NCBI GenBank assembly: GCA_030428255.1
Contig: JAUIBT010000024.1
Location: forward strand, 1 to 55,136
Direction of reading: 5' to 3'
Length of the DNA stretch: 55,136 bases
Source: Alphaproteobacteria bacterium
Lineage (GTDB): Bacteria; Pseudomonadota; Alphaproteobacteria; UBA7985; JAUIBT01
The notes under the pieces are model-generated. The model was given only the letters and a program-made list of their open reading frames with translations. It made no database searches and had not been told where the DNA came from. The position numbers were made by a program, and so were the translations under genes. Below, in pieces: positions 44,911 to 53,765 of the stretch (positions within the stretch are counted from its first letter, which is position 1; the number at the start of each line of letters is the position of its first letter).

Positions 44911-46105
44911 ATAGCGCTGGCCCCTCCGACTCACGTCTGCTCGTGGCACTGGGGACCATGAGATCACCGGTCAAGGGATCATCAAGCGGCCCATTTTGGT
45001 GCTGATACTCGGGCAGAAGCAAGCGAAATTCGGTGGCCCCAGGTTCGCTATCCAGCTCAATAACGCCGTTCATATCTTGCACCATCTTGGACACAAGCGC
45101 CAAACCCAGACCCTTGCCGCCCGCTTTCGAGGTCACGAAGGGCGAAAACAGATTGGCCTTAATCTCTTCGCGGATGCCCGGGCCATTGTCGCGCACAATA
45201 ACTTGCAGCGGCAGGCGCAAAGGGGCCTCGCTGCCCGGCAAGGTGATCTGCACCCCGTGGCGATAGCGAGTTGTCAGCGTAATCTGGGGGTTGGGCTGGC
45301 CTTCTAAGGCCTCGGCTGCGTTCTTGACCAGGTTCATGAGGACCTGAATCAGCATGTTGAGGTCTCCGGCCACCGGTGGCAAGGACGGGTCAAACGACTC
45401 CACGAAATTCACCCGCGCCGCAAATCCCGCCCGCGCTGACGTAACCACGCGTTTGAGCACCCGGTGGATATTGACGCGCTCTGGACGGAAGCGCAGCGGT
45501 TGGCTGAAGGCCTCCATGGAGTCGACCAGGGCTGCGACCCGTTCGGTCTCTTCGACGATCAGCGACACCAGCTCGCGATCTTCGCTGGCCTCCAACGCGG
45601 GTGCCAGCAGTTGCGCGGCGCCGCGAATGCCCGACAGCGGATTCTTGATCTCGTGCCCCAGCATGCCCGCCAGGCCATCCATGGTGCGCGCCACCGAGCG
45701 CTGCGCCCAATGCTCGGAGAACTTCTGACTTTGATCTTGCGGCGTTAGCGCAATCACCACCGGATCGCCCTCTTCGTCCAAGCAGGTCAGATTGACCGAA
45801 ACCTGGTGCGTGCCGATCAAAGGCGAGGATAAATTCAAGCCGTGATCGGTAATGCGGTTGCGCCGTTGGCGGGCGCGGGCAATCAGCAAAAACAGCGGAT
45901 GATCGACCGCGATAAAGCGCGACAAGGGATGGCCCAGCAGGCTGCCTTGCGACAGCCCCACCAGCGTCTCCACCGCGGCGTTGACGTAAAGAATATGGTT
46001 GTCGGTCGAAACCACCAGCACCGGCGTTGGCAGCGCAGCCAAAACGCGCGCAGGATCGCAAGTCTCAAGAAAGGCGTCGGTCTGAACGCGGGGCGCTTTG
46101 CTCAT
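44909..46105 (-). CDS. ntrB: Nitrogen regulation histidine kinase NtrB (NRII)
   Basis: 398 residues from ATG 46105 (MSKAPRVQTDAFLETCDP), 2 bp after the dusB stop. An open frame continues upstream over dusB but is a shadow. PAS domain (LAALPTPVLVVSTDNHILYVNAAVETLVG), phosphoacceptor His in GLAGMLGHEIKNPLSGIRGAAQLL, N box LVKNAAEALEG, G1 VRDNGPGI and G2 GGKGLGLALVSKMVQDMNG. No membrane helix: a cytosolic kinase/phosphatase for NtrC, normally governed by PII protein. Confidence 0.95.
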   Translation of the reverse strand: MSKAPRVQTDAFLETCDPARVLAALPTPVLVVSTDNHILYVNAAVETLVGLSQGSLLGHPLSRFIAVDHPLFLLIARARQRRNRITDHGLNLSSPLIGTHQVSVNLTCLDEEGDPVVIALTPQDQSQKFSEHWAQRSVARTMDGLAGMLGHEIKNPLSGIRGAAQLLAPALEASEDRELVSLIVEETERVAALVDSMEAFSQPLRFRPERVNIHRVLKRVVTSARAGFAARVNFVESFDPSLPPVAGDLNMLIQVLMNLVKNAAEALEGQPNPQITLTTRYRHGVQITLPGSEAPLRLPLQVIVRDNGPGIREEIKANLFSPFVTSKAGGKGLGLALVSKMVQDMNGVIELDSEPGATEFRLLLPEYQHQNGPLDDPLTGDLMVPSATSRRESEGPAL

Positions 46106-46107
46106 CG

Positions 46108-47223
46108 CTAGGCCGCCTGTGCTTGAAGGACTGAGGCCTCTGCCAGGTCGCGCTCTGAGCCCACGTGAAGACCTTGGGTCAAGGGGCCGTCGAAATGGTG
46201 CTGCAGGCAGGCCTCGACCTCGGCCAGGCGGCTGGCCTGCATGACCTGGCGGCGAAACTCTGCGGCCTGGGGCAAACCATGTGCGAACCAGGCCAGGTGC
46301 TTGCGGGCATTGCGCAGCCCCAGTGCCTCGCCATAGTGCGCCACCATGTCGTGCATGAACTCCAGCACCGCCGCGCGCTTGGCCTGCCAACAGGGCTCTG
46401 CCAAGACCGATCGCCCCTGCAGAGCGTCGGCCACTTGCCGCATCAACCAGGGCCGACCCTGTGCGGCACGACCCAGCATGACGCCCTGCGCGCCGCTGTC
46501 GGCCAGCGCCTGGCGTGCGCTTTGGGCATCGTAGATGTCGCCATTGACCAACACCGGCAGGCTGACCGCGTGTGTGACGGCGGCGACCGCCCGCCAATCC
46601 GCCTGCCCCTTATAGAACTGGCAACGCGTGCGGCCATGCACCACCACCAGCGCAAAGCCCAGATCCTCGGCGACCTTGGCCAGCTTGGGCGCATTCAAGC
46701 TCTGCTGGTCCCAACCCAGACGCATCTTCACGCTGACCGGCAGGCCCGGTGCGTGGCTCTGAGCGGCGGCGGCCACGGCCTTTAGGATGGCGATGGCACG
46801 CGGCTCGTCGCGCATCAGCGCAGAACCGGAGGCCTTGGCGGTGACCTTTTTGGCGGGGCAGCCAAAATTCACATCCACCATGTTCGCGCCGCGATCGATG
46901 GCAACGCGGGTCGCAGCGCCCATACTCTCGGGCTCGACACCAGCCAACTGCACGACAATCGGGCTCTCGTCATCGACCCGTTCGCTCAGCTTGCGGCTGT
47001 CGCGGATCTGACGCAACAGGGCCTCGCTGGCAATCATCTCGGTCACCAGCAACTGAGCGCCAAAGCGGCGCGCCATGCGGCGAAAGGGCTTGTCGGTCAC
47101 GCCTGACATGGGAGCCAGCACCACCGGGTCCAACGGCGGCAATCCGGACAAGCGCAAAGGCTCCAGCGGCTCGAAGGGCTGGGAGGCAGGAGTCGCAGCA
47201 GCGGACGGCGGAGGGTCAAACAC
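46108..47223 (-). CDS. dusB: tRNA-dihydrouridine synthase B
   Basis: 371 residues if the GTG at 47223 is the start; a TTG at 47280 would add 19 residues and neither has a strong ribosome site, so the exact start is open. FMN barrel with VVLAPMSGVTDKPFRRMARRFGAQLLVTEMI, the catalytic cysteine in DVNFGCPAKKVTAKASGSALMRD, HGRTRCQFYKGQADW, and GVMLGRAAQGRPW. Reduces uridine to dihydrouridine in tRNA. Known as nifR3 in Rhodobacter, where it also heads the ntr operon. Confidence 0.95.
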   Translation of the reverse strand: MFDPPPSAAATPASQPFEPLEPLRLSGLPPLDPVVLAPMSGVTDKPFRRMARRFGAQLLVTEMIASEALLRQIRDSRKLSERVDDESPIVVQLAGVEPESMGAATRVAIDRGANMVDVNFGCPAKKVTAKASGSALMRDEPRAIAILKAVAAAAQSHAPGLPVSVKMRLGWDQQSLNAPKLAKVAEDLGFALVVVHGRTRCQFYKGQADWRAVAAVTHAVSLPVLVNGDIYDAQSARQALADSGAQGVMLGRAAQGRPWLMRQVADALQGRSVLAEPCWQAKRAAVLEFMHDMVAHYGEALGLRNARKHLAWFAHGLPQAAEFRRQVMQASRLAEVEACLQHHFDGPLTQGLHVGSERDLAEASVLQAQAA

Positions 47224-47457
47224 GGCGGTGAACAGCCAAACTTTAAGCGAGGAGGGGCAGCAAGTGTTGCTTTTGCGCAACAGATATCAATCCGGCGGCG
47301 GCTTGGCAAGCAGGCATGGCGGCACGCGGCGTCATTCCTTGTTCGCGCCCTATTTGCGCCTTGGGTCACGGCTGAGCGACGCGAGGCTTCACAAAGCCCG
47401 CAGCTTTGGTCATGGTGGGGCATCTGTCCCTTGCTGTACCGGTTGGCTTTTCGCCCT

Positions 47458-48201
47458 ATGCCCACGCCTCACGCCCCCCTAACCCCGCCGCCGTCTGCCT
47501 TGGCCCTGATCGTTGCCGCTGGCTCTGGGCAGCGCTTTGGCTCGCCCCTGCCCAAGCAGTACCACGCGCTCGGCCAGACCAGTGTGCTGGGGGAAACGCT
47601 GGCGCGCCTGCACCGCGCCGCCGCGCCACGCCGCACAGCCTTGGTGATCCATCCCGACTACCGCGCGCAAGCCCAAGCTGCGCTGGCGGTCCTGCCCGAA
47701 GACGCCCGCGCGGCCTGCCTGCTGGTTGAGGGCGGCGCCAGTCGCCAGGCCTCGGTGCGCTTGGGCCTGGAAGCGCTGGCCCCGGTGGCCAGTGATGGGG
47801 AGCTGGTTTTCATCCACGACGCCGCGCGGCCCTTGCTGAGCGCTGCTTTGGTCCGGCGGTTGATGGATGCCGCCACGCTCAGCGGTGCCAGCCTGCCGGT
47901 CCTGCCCGTCGCTGACACGCTCAAGCGCCTGGATGGCAGCGGCCAGACCCTGGTTGCGACCCAAGACCGGAGCGGCCTGATGCGCGCCCAGACGCCGCAG
48001 GTCTTTGCCTTTGCCGCCATTTTCGACGCCCACCAGCGCTTAGCTGCGCGCGATGATTTGACCGACGATGCCAGCGTGTTCGAGGCCCAAGGCCTGCCCG
48101 TGACCGCCGTTGAGGGCGACGAGCGTTTGCTTAAAATCACCAGCCAAGCCGATCTTGACCTGGTGCGGGCCTTGCAGCATCTCGAAGCGGCGCAGAACTA
48201 A
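47458..48201 (+). CDS. ispD: 2-C-methyl-D-erythritol 4-phosphate cytidylyltransferase
   Basis: 247 residues from ATG 47458. ALIVAAGSGQRFGSPLPKQYHALG is the nucleotide-binding signature, with VEGGASRQASVRLGL, FIHDAARPL and AQTPQVFAF as further IspD blocks. Transfers CMP to MEP in the non-mevalonate isoprenoid pathway. In many Alphaproteobacteria ispD and ispF are one fused gene; here they are separate, 110 bp apart. Divergent from dusB. Confidence 0.95.
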   Translation: MPTPHAPLTPPPSALALIVAAGSGQRFGSPLPKQYHALGQTSVLGETLARLHRAAAPRRTALVIHPDYRAQAQAALAVLPEDARAACLLVEGGASRQASVRLGLEALAPVASDGELVFIHDAARPLLSAALVRRLMDAATLSGASLPVLPVADTLKRLDGSGQTLVATQDRSGLMRAQTPQVFAFAAIFDAHQRLAARDDLTDDASVFEAQGLPVTAVEGDERLLKITSQADLDLVRALQHLEAAQN

Positions 48202-48311
48202 GCCCGCGCCTGCCCCTTCTTCCGCCTCCGTTTTAGCTTTTGAGCTTTTCGACAAAACTTGCTACCCAAGAAGCGATTTTGACACCCAGCAGCAGCAAAC
48301 AGGGCGGCTCT

Positions 48312-48872
48312 ATGCAGACCGAAACCCGCGTCGGCTTTGGCTATGACGTGCACCGATTTGGCCCCAACACCTATGAACAGGGCCTGGTGCGGCTGTGCGG
48401 TGTGGACATTCCCTTCGACCAAGCCCTGACCGGGCATTCGGATGCGGATGTCGGCATGCACGCGCTCTGCGATGCCATTTATGGCGCGTTGGCTGACGGC
48501 GATATCGGCGCACACTTCCCACCCTCGGACCCGCAATGGAAAGGCGCTGAGAGCCACGTCTTCTTGCGTCATGCCGCCGGACTGATCGCCAAAGCTGGCG
48601 GCCGCCTGGTCAATTGCGACGTGACGCTGGTCTGCGAACAGCCCAAAATCAGCCCGCACCGCCCCGCCATGCGCGCCGCCCTTGCGGACATTTTGGGCGT
48701 GGCGGTCAGCCGCGTGGCGGTCAAGGCCACCACCAGCGAGGGCCTGGGCTTTACCGGACGCCAAGAGGGCATTGCCGCTCACGCTGTGGTGTCAGTTGAA
48801 GTGCCCCGCAGCGATGATGCCGCGCAGGCCGCTGCGGTTGACGCCTTGATGGCTGGAGGCCTGCTGGAATGA
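48312..48872 (+). CDS. ispF: 2-C-methyl-D-erythritol 2,4-cyclodiphosphate synthase
   Basis: 186 residues from ATG 48312 (AGGGCGGCTCT upstream, [17 protein letters not shown]). Zinc ligands in DVHRF and [22 protein letters not shown], plus the [18 protein letters not shown] and [21 protein letters not shown] blocks. Cyclises CDP-ME-2-phosphate to MEcPP. Its stop overlaps the pgpA start (ATGA), showing translational coupling. Confidence 0.96.
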   Translation: MQTETRVGFGYDVHRFGPNTYEQGLVRLCGVDIPFDQALTGHSDADVGMHALCDAIYGALADGDIGAHFPPSDPQWKGAESHVFLRHAAGLIAKAGGRLVNCDVTLVCEQPKISPHRPAMRAALADILGVAVSRVAVKATTSEGLGFTGRQEGIAAHAVVSVEVPRSDDAAQAAAVDALMAGGLLE

Positions 48873-49330
48873 GCCCCAAACTCCTGCGCTCGATGACCAC
48901 GCTTGGCCGCCTGGGTCACGCCAACACGGCCCCTGGCACCGTCGGTTCGATCGCGTCTGCGCTGGTGCTGTATTGGCCCTTTGCGGTTCTGCCGGGGCTG
49001 CTGGATCTGCTGCTGGTGGTTGCGGTCTGTGCGGGCTGCGCCATCATCCTGATCCTGGCCGATCCACAAGAAGACGAATCCTGCATCGTGATCGACGAGA
49101 CAGCAGGCGTGGCGCTGGCGCTCTATTTTTGCCACGCCAGTTTTACGCATGCCTTTTTGGCTCTGTTCTTGTTCCGCGTTTTTGACATCCTCAAGCCCGG
49201 GCCGATCCGTAGCCTGGAGCGCTGGCAACCGCCCTGGCTTGGCATCTATGCCGACGACATGGGCGCGGGCTTGGTCGCTGGACTCAGTGCCATGCTGCTG
49301 ATGTACGGAGCCCGCCTTGCTGGCTTCTGA
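48869..49330 (+). CDS. pgpA: Phosphatidylglycerophosphatase A
   Basis: 153 residues, ATG at 48869 overlapping ispF by 4 bp. [37 protein letters not shown] and [20 protein letters not shown] are the family blocks, in four helices. Dephosphorylates phosphatidylglycerol phosphate to phosphatidylglycerol at the inner membrane. The ispF-pgpA-cinA order is common in Rhodospirillales and relatives. Confidence 0.93.
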   Translation: MSPKLLRSMTTLGRLGHANTAPGTVGSIASALVLYWPFAVLPGLLDLLLVVAVCAGCAIILILADPQEDESCIVIDETAGVALALYFCHASFTHAFLALFLFRVFDILKPGPIRSLERWQPPWLGIYADDMGAGLVAGLSAMLLMYGARLAGF

Positions 49331-49853
49331 GGCCCAGAGCAAGCCGGTCGGCCCGGCCGACGACGATCTTAGCGCCGACATCAATGCTTTGATTGCTCAA
49401 GGGCGTCCGCTGGCACTGGTTGAGACCTGCACAGGCGGCGCGCTGACCGCCGCCATTGCGGGCCAGCCGGGCGCCTCGCGGGTGCTGCGCTGGGGCCTGA
49501 CCCTCTATGATCACGCCAGCAAGAGCCGCTTTTTGGGCCTGAGCCCCCAGGTGTTCTTAGACCAAGGCAGCGTCAGCGCCGCCGCCGTTCAGGCCATGGC
49601 AGCCGCAGCACTCGACCAGGTGCTGGCAAGCTTACACAGCGATCCGGATGAGGAGCGGCAGGCCGCCCAAGCGCTGGCCATCAGCGGTGTCGCTGGGCCC
49701 GGTGGTGGCAGCGCAGCCAAGCCGGTCGGCACCTGCTTCATGGCGCTGGCCAGGCCCGGGGCGCTCAGCAGTCGGCGCTTTGCCTTCGGCGGGCCGCGAT
49801 CAACTTACCGCGAGCAAGCCTGCCGAAGCGCCTTGCACTGGTTGCTGGAGTAA
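49317..49853 (+). CDS. CinA C-terminal-type nicotinamide-nucleotide amidohydrolase
   Basis: 178 residues from a TTG at 49317 that overlaps the pgpA end by 14 bp. Stand-alone CinA_C/PncC domain: LALVETCTGGALTAAIAGQPGASRVLRWGLTLYDHASKSRFLGL, then ISGVAGPGGGSAAKPVGTCFMALA, and a closing TYREQACRSALHWLLE. Deamidates nicotinamide mononucleotide in NAD recycling. The usual ESCTGG reads ETCTGG, a mild change. Last gene of the ispD-ispF-pgpA run. Confidence 0.9.
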   Translation: MLASEAQSKPVGPADDDLSADINALIAQGRPLALVETCTGGALTAAIAGQPGASRVLRWGLTLYDHASKSRFLGLSPQVFLDQGSVSAAAVQAMAAAALDQVLASLHSDPDEERQAAQALAISGVAGPGGGSAAKPVGTCFMALARPGALSSRRFAFGGPRSTYREQACRSALHWLLE

Positions 49854-50043
49854 GGCGCGCATGGCACAAACATCGCCTGGGCTTGGTGGCACATACCGCG
49901 TCTCCATCAGCCGGCGTTTTGCCACCTAGGGTTGATTTTCGGCGTGAATTTCGCTACCACCTCTCTAAAACCATGTGCATTTTGCAAGGCATTTTGCAAT
50001 AACGGACCAAACGCCCCCGCAGCGACCACACATAGGATTTTGC

Positions 50044-52428
50044 ATGCGCTCGAAAATATATCGATTAACTTATTGTTTATGCTCTTTTTTCTTAGCCGCG
50101 ATCGTAGGGCTAGGCGTCACTTTCAGCACTGCTGAGGCGCAAGATTATCGACTGGTCTATCTGCCGCTGTCCGAACAAACCGCCTTGGATCTGTCCAGCG
50201 ACGCCTTTCAGATCGGCTCCGATGAGGCCTTTAAACCCATATTTGATGCAAACATCCTGAGCGGGCTGGGTGACGAGAGCTTTGTCTTGCAGCACACAAA
50301 CCCGCTCAGCCTGGCACGCAGCTTCTACATGGAGGGGCGTATTGGGCGCGCCGAGAGCGGCCTGACCGTCACCATGGGTTCGGCAGCGGTCGATCTTGAA
50401 ACCCTCAAGGCCTTTGCTGGCCGACTGGACGCCAGTCTGCAAGCCAAGGGCGGTTCGCCGTCGGGCTTGCTGGTGCTCAACCTGACCCAAGGGCAAGACA
50501 GCGCTGTCAGCGCTCTGCACCTGCTGGCCAGCGACTTGAACGCCCAGCTTGAGGCCTTATCGGTGGTCATCCTGCTCAGCCAAGCCGCAGCCGCCCCCAA
50601 CGCTGCCGACTTCGCAGATGCATCGACCACCTTGCGCCGCATCCTGTCCGGCTATGCGGACCGCGCGCCCTTCGGCAATGACGACAGTCAAGTTTCCGCC
50701 AAAGAGGTCGAGAGCTATCTGTTGCGCATGACCGAGATCAAGCCGGGCCTGGTCTATGCCCGTGTCGCTGCTGCCAAAGGTCAGACCCTGCTGACCATCA
50801 ACCCCAACCTGCCCCGCGATGCGCGCGATGAGATCGACTACCAGCGTGAATTGGCCGAAGCGCAGTTCTCAATCATCATGGAAGACGGCATGGCTCTGAC
50901 CAGCTATCTGGCGAGCTGCGAGTTCTGCCCGCAACGCGATCAGGCGCAAAAGGTCAGCAGCCAGTTGCAGCAATCCGACGCGCGCTTGATGGCTGAAACC
51001 CAACTGGCCAAGCGGGTCATCGCGGCCGAAAAAGCCGACGGCCTGCAAGCCTACCTCAAGACCTGTGAAATCTGCCCGCGCCGCGCCGAGGCCGAAAGCC
51101 TCTTGTTCTCCGTTAAGCAGAACCAAGCTCGCGACGATGAAACCAAGCAGTGGGAGACCGCCAAACGCTTTGGCGACGCCTTGCAGATCACCAATTACCT
51201 CACCGCCTGCCGCTTCTGCGAGCATCAAATCGAGGCGGTCGCGCTGCGCGAGACCCTGTTGGCCGAAGCCGAAGATCAAAGCGCTTGGGATGAAGCGCGC
51301 GCCTTGGGCAGCGAGGCCGCTTTGCGCGGTTATATCGACAGTTGTACCGCTTGCCGCTTTAAGCCGGTAGCGCAAGTGCAGCTTGATCAGGTCTTGGCCG
51401 TCGCGCGCAAAGACCGAGAGACGGCCAGCGCAAAAGCCGCCTTGGCGAACAATGACATCAAGGCTCTGCGCGGCTATTTGGATAGCTGCGAATTCTGCGA
51501 GCAGAAGGCCGCCGCGCGTGCGGCTCTGGACGCTCTGCAAGCCAAAATGCAGGACCAAGTTGCTGGTATGATGGGTGATTGCCGCCTGGTCGCGCCGCGC
51601 ATCAAAGCCCGCGGTCTGGTGTTGAGCGCTGCGGATCTGGCCAAGGCGAGCCAAGCCTGCCAGGCGGTGCGCGATCTGGACCCGAGCCAGGCTGAAGCGG
51701 CGACCCTCTTGGCCCGCAGCCTCATCGCTCAGGGCCAGAACAGCAAGGCACTGGAAATGCTCAAAGGCGTGGCGCTGGATGACTACCCGCATGCCTACAG
51801 CGTGCGCGCGTGGCTCTTGCTGCGCGGCGAAGACAGCGAGACCCAATTTGACCAGGCCATCAGCGATTTAAAAGCTGCCGATGCGGCTGGGGATGCCTTT
51901 GCGGCTTTGCACTTGTCCGGCCTGATTCTCTCTGGCCGCTTGCAGGATCAGGGCCCGGCAGACGCCTTCGAACTGTTGGAAAAGACCGCCAATCTGGACA
52001 ACGCCTACAGCCAAACCACGCTGGGCTGGATGTACGAGAACGGCACCGGTACCGATGCCAACACCGAGCAAGCCGCCACTTGGTATCAAGCCGCAGCCAA
52101 CCAAGGCGAGGGCACCGCTCTGGGCTACCTGGGCAGTCTGTACGAGACCGGCAACGGTGTGAAGCGTTCCAGCGGGGCCGCCGCCGATCTTTATATCCAA
52201 GCGCTAGATCGCGGCTCGGCATGGGTGGCCAATCGCCTGACCAACCAGTGGCAAGACCGCGAGGCTGAGCTGCTCAAGGCGGTGCAAGTCAAGCTGCAAG
52301 AACGAGGCCTTTATGAAGGCGATATTGATGGCCTGTTCGGGCCGGGCACCAACGCAGCCATTCGCGGCTTGCAGGAGTCCAAGATCGTCACCGCCTTCCC
52401 GCTGTTGGGCATCGAGCTGAAGGGCTAA
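50044..52428 (+). CDS. Periplasmic protein with five CxxC repeats, Sel1 repeats and a peptidoglycan-binding domain
   Basis: 794 residues from ATG 50044; upstream in-frame codons lack a ribosome site. Signal peptide 1-33 (YCLCSFFLAAIVGLGVTFSTAEAQ). Residues 34-270 resemble a degenerate caspase-like or receptor region but match nothing I can name. Five helical repeats each carry a CxxC in the turn: C292/295, C341/344, C389/392, C434/437, C482/485, spaced 45-49 residues, in the pattern A...g....L..YL.sC.fC.....A. Residues about 600-710 hold Sel1-like units (AYSQTTLGWMYENGTGTDANTEQAATWYQAAANQGEGTALGYLGSLYETGNGVK). The end (about 735-794) is a PG_binding_1 domain (VQVKLQERGLYEGDIDGLFGPGTNAAIRGLQ). 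Likely an envelope scaffold; the cysteines may bind metal or form disulfides. Confidence 0.8.
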   Translation: MRSKIYRLTYCLCSFFLAAIVGLGVTFSTAEAQDYRLVYLPLSEQTALDLSSDAFQIGSDEAFKPIFDANILSGLGDESFVLQHTNPLSLARSFYMEGRIGRAESGLTVTMGSAAVDLETLKAFAGRLDASLQAKGGSPSGLLVLNLTQGQDSAVSALHLLASDLNAQLEALSVVILLSQAAAAPNAADFADASTTLRRILSGYADRAPFGNDDSQVSAKEVESYLLRMTEIKPGLVYARVAAAKGQTLLTINPNLPRDARDEIDYQRELAEAQFSIIMEDGMALTSYLASCEFCPQRDQAQKVSSQLQQSDARLMAETQLAKRVIAAEKADGLQAYLKTCEICPRRAEAESLLFSVKQNQARDDETKQWETAKRFGDALQITNYLTACRFCEHQIEAVALRETLLAEAEDQSAWDEARALGSEAALRGYIDSCTACRFKPVAQVQLDQVLAVARKDRETASAKAALANNDIKALRGYLDSCEFCEQKAAARAALDALQAKMQDQVAGMMGDCRLVAPRIKARGLVLSAADLAKASQACQAVRDLDPSQAEAATLLARSLIAQGQNSKALEMLKGVALDDYPHAYSVRAWLLLRGEDSETQFDQAISDLKAADAAGDAFAALHLSGLILSGRLQDQGPADAFELLEKTANLDNAYSQTTLGWMYENGTGTDANTEQAATWYQAAANQGEGTALGYLGSLYETGNGVKRSSGAAADLYIQALDRGSAWVANRLTNQWQDREAELLKAVQVKLQERGLYEGDIDGLFGPGTNAAIRGLQESKIVTAFPLLGIELKG

Positions 52429-52518
52429 AGGCCGATCCAAAGGCGGAGCGCTCAGGCTTGGCTTGGGGCTTCGCTGCGGACCTGCCGTGCCTTTGCAGTC
52501 GCTGCATCCCTGAACAGC

Positions 52519-52555
52519 AATGGGCTGCCTTGCTTGGCAGCCCAAGATTGTTTTT
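52519..52555 (+). terminator. Rho-independent terminator after the CxxC-repeat gene
   Basis: GGGCTGCC (52522-52529), short loop, GGCAGCCC (52536-52543), with outer CAAT/ATTG pairing, then TTTTT. It also excludes the long upstream start of the following SGNH gene. Confidence 0.85.
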
Positions 52556-52619
52556 ACTTTCCTGGGGCCGGCTCACGCCGAGCGTCCCAGCCACTTTAAA
52601 AGAAACTGATATCTCCTCC

Positions 52620-53720
52620 GTGTTGCTCCCTAGCCTTCGTTCCATTTTACCGGTCTTTCACTGGCCCGTTTTCACCAGGCATATCGAGCGTTGCCGTGCG
52701 CATCTTGGCGCGCGCCTGCTTGCGATCCTGCTCGCGGTCGGCCTGCTTGGCCTCGCGGGCAGCCCATCGCTCTTCGCGCAAGAGGCCGCCAAGCCCTCGC
52801 CGTTTTCGATCCTCATGCAGACTGCCTCCAAAACGGCAGTGCCGGGCAGCATCGCCTCCAAGTCCGTCAAAGCGCGTGGCACCCAAGGGCGCGCGCCCAG
52901 TGTCATCTTGTTTGGCTCTTCTGTTTTGGTTGGCCATGTCGGCCAGTGCTTCCACGAAACCCTGGAAGCAAACGGAGCAACCGCCAATTCGCTCGCGCTC
53001 TGCGGAGCCTCAAGCCGCACCTTTGAAGAAGGCCGCCCCTACGCGTGCGATTTCGCCAAAGCTCGCGGAACAGGCATGCGCAGCTATCTGGGACGCAAGA
53101 CGCCCTTTCGATCGGCCTTTCGCGATGACATCTCATTTTCAGGCAAGGCCGTACCGCTCAAAACAAACGATGGTCGCCTGCTGATCCACGATGCCATTGC
53201 CGACCTTAAACCCGACCTGATTGGCTTTATTTTGGGTGACAACGAAAGCGGCTATGGCAGAGACCGCAACCTGTCCAGCGCCGCCGCGCGCGACGCCTAC
53301 AAGACCAAATTGCGGGCCTATATCCACGCCAACAACTTGGTCGACCTGATCCCCGAAGGCCAGGCTTGCTTTTATGTGGCCCCCACTTGGGTTTCCAAGT
53401 TCAACCCCAAGTACGGCAAGACCAACGAGGAAGTGGCGCTGGTCAACGAGGTGATCCAAGAAGAGACCGCTGGCCGCTGTCAGTTCATCTCGGGCACCAA
53501 GCTGATGGCCAAGAGCGAGGTAGCGACCTCGGATGGCCTGCACCTCAACCGCCCCAATGCCTGTGTGTTTGGCACCCGCATCGCCCAGAGCTTGATCCGC
53601 GCCAATCCTCAGCTTGGTTGGCAGGCCCCCGCCGCACCCTCCGAAGGCTCCGGCGGCGTGCAGACTTCTGCCAAGCGCTCCCAGGCACCCAAGCCGCTGC
53701 CGTCTTTCTTGTCACCCTGA
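52620..53720 (+). CDS. Secreted SGNH/GDSL-type hydrolase
   Basis: 366 residues from a GTG at 52620, chosen because the terminator at 52519-52555 rules out the longer frame; the ribosome site is poor and the true start could be slightly later. A hydrophobic segment near 33-52 (LLAILLAVGLLGLAGSPSLFAQ) is a signal peptide or anchor. Block I ILFGSSVLVGH (Ser100 or 101), block III-like LGDNE (206-209) and block V DGLHLN (Asp305, His308) give a plausible SGNH catalytic set. Substrate could be a polysaccharide acetyl ester or lipid ester. C-terminal tail rich in Pro/Ser. Convergent with the HDAC-family gene. Confidence 0.7.
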   Translation: MLLPSLRSILPVFHWPVFTRHIERCRAHLGARLLAILLAVGLLGLAGSPSLFAQEAAKPSPFSILMQTASKTAVPGSIASKSVKARGTQGRAPSVILFGSSVLVGHVGQCFHETLEANGATANSLALCGASSRTFEEGRPYACDFAKARGTGMRSYLGRKTPFRSAFRDDISFSGKAVPLKTNDGRLLIHDAIADLKPDLIGFILGDNESGYGRDRNLSSAAARDAYKTKLRAYIHANNLVDLIPEGQACFYVAPTWVSKFNPKYGKTNEEVALVNEVIQEETAGRCQFISGTKLMAKSEVATSDGLHLNRPNACVFGTRIAQSLIRANPQLGWQAPAAPSEGSGGVQTSAKRSQAPKPLPSFLSP

Positions 53721-53765
53721 TGCGCCGGAGCCTGGGCCAAAGTTGGCGCCAAGACCGGCGCTCGC

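Noticed and set aside
46106-46597. Upstream extension of the ntrB frame
   Set aside because: It overlaps the conserved dusB coding sequence, and the extra residues look random; ATG 46105 gives the normal NtrB start.
52458-52619. Longer N-terminus of the SGNH hydrolase
   Set aside because: It would start before a strong terminator of the upstream gene, and the extra residues do not resemble a signal sequence.
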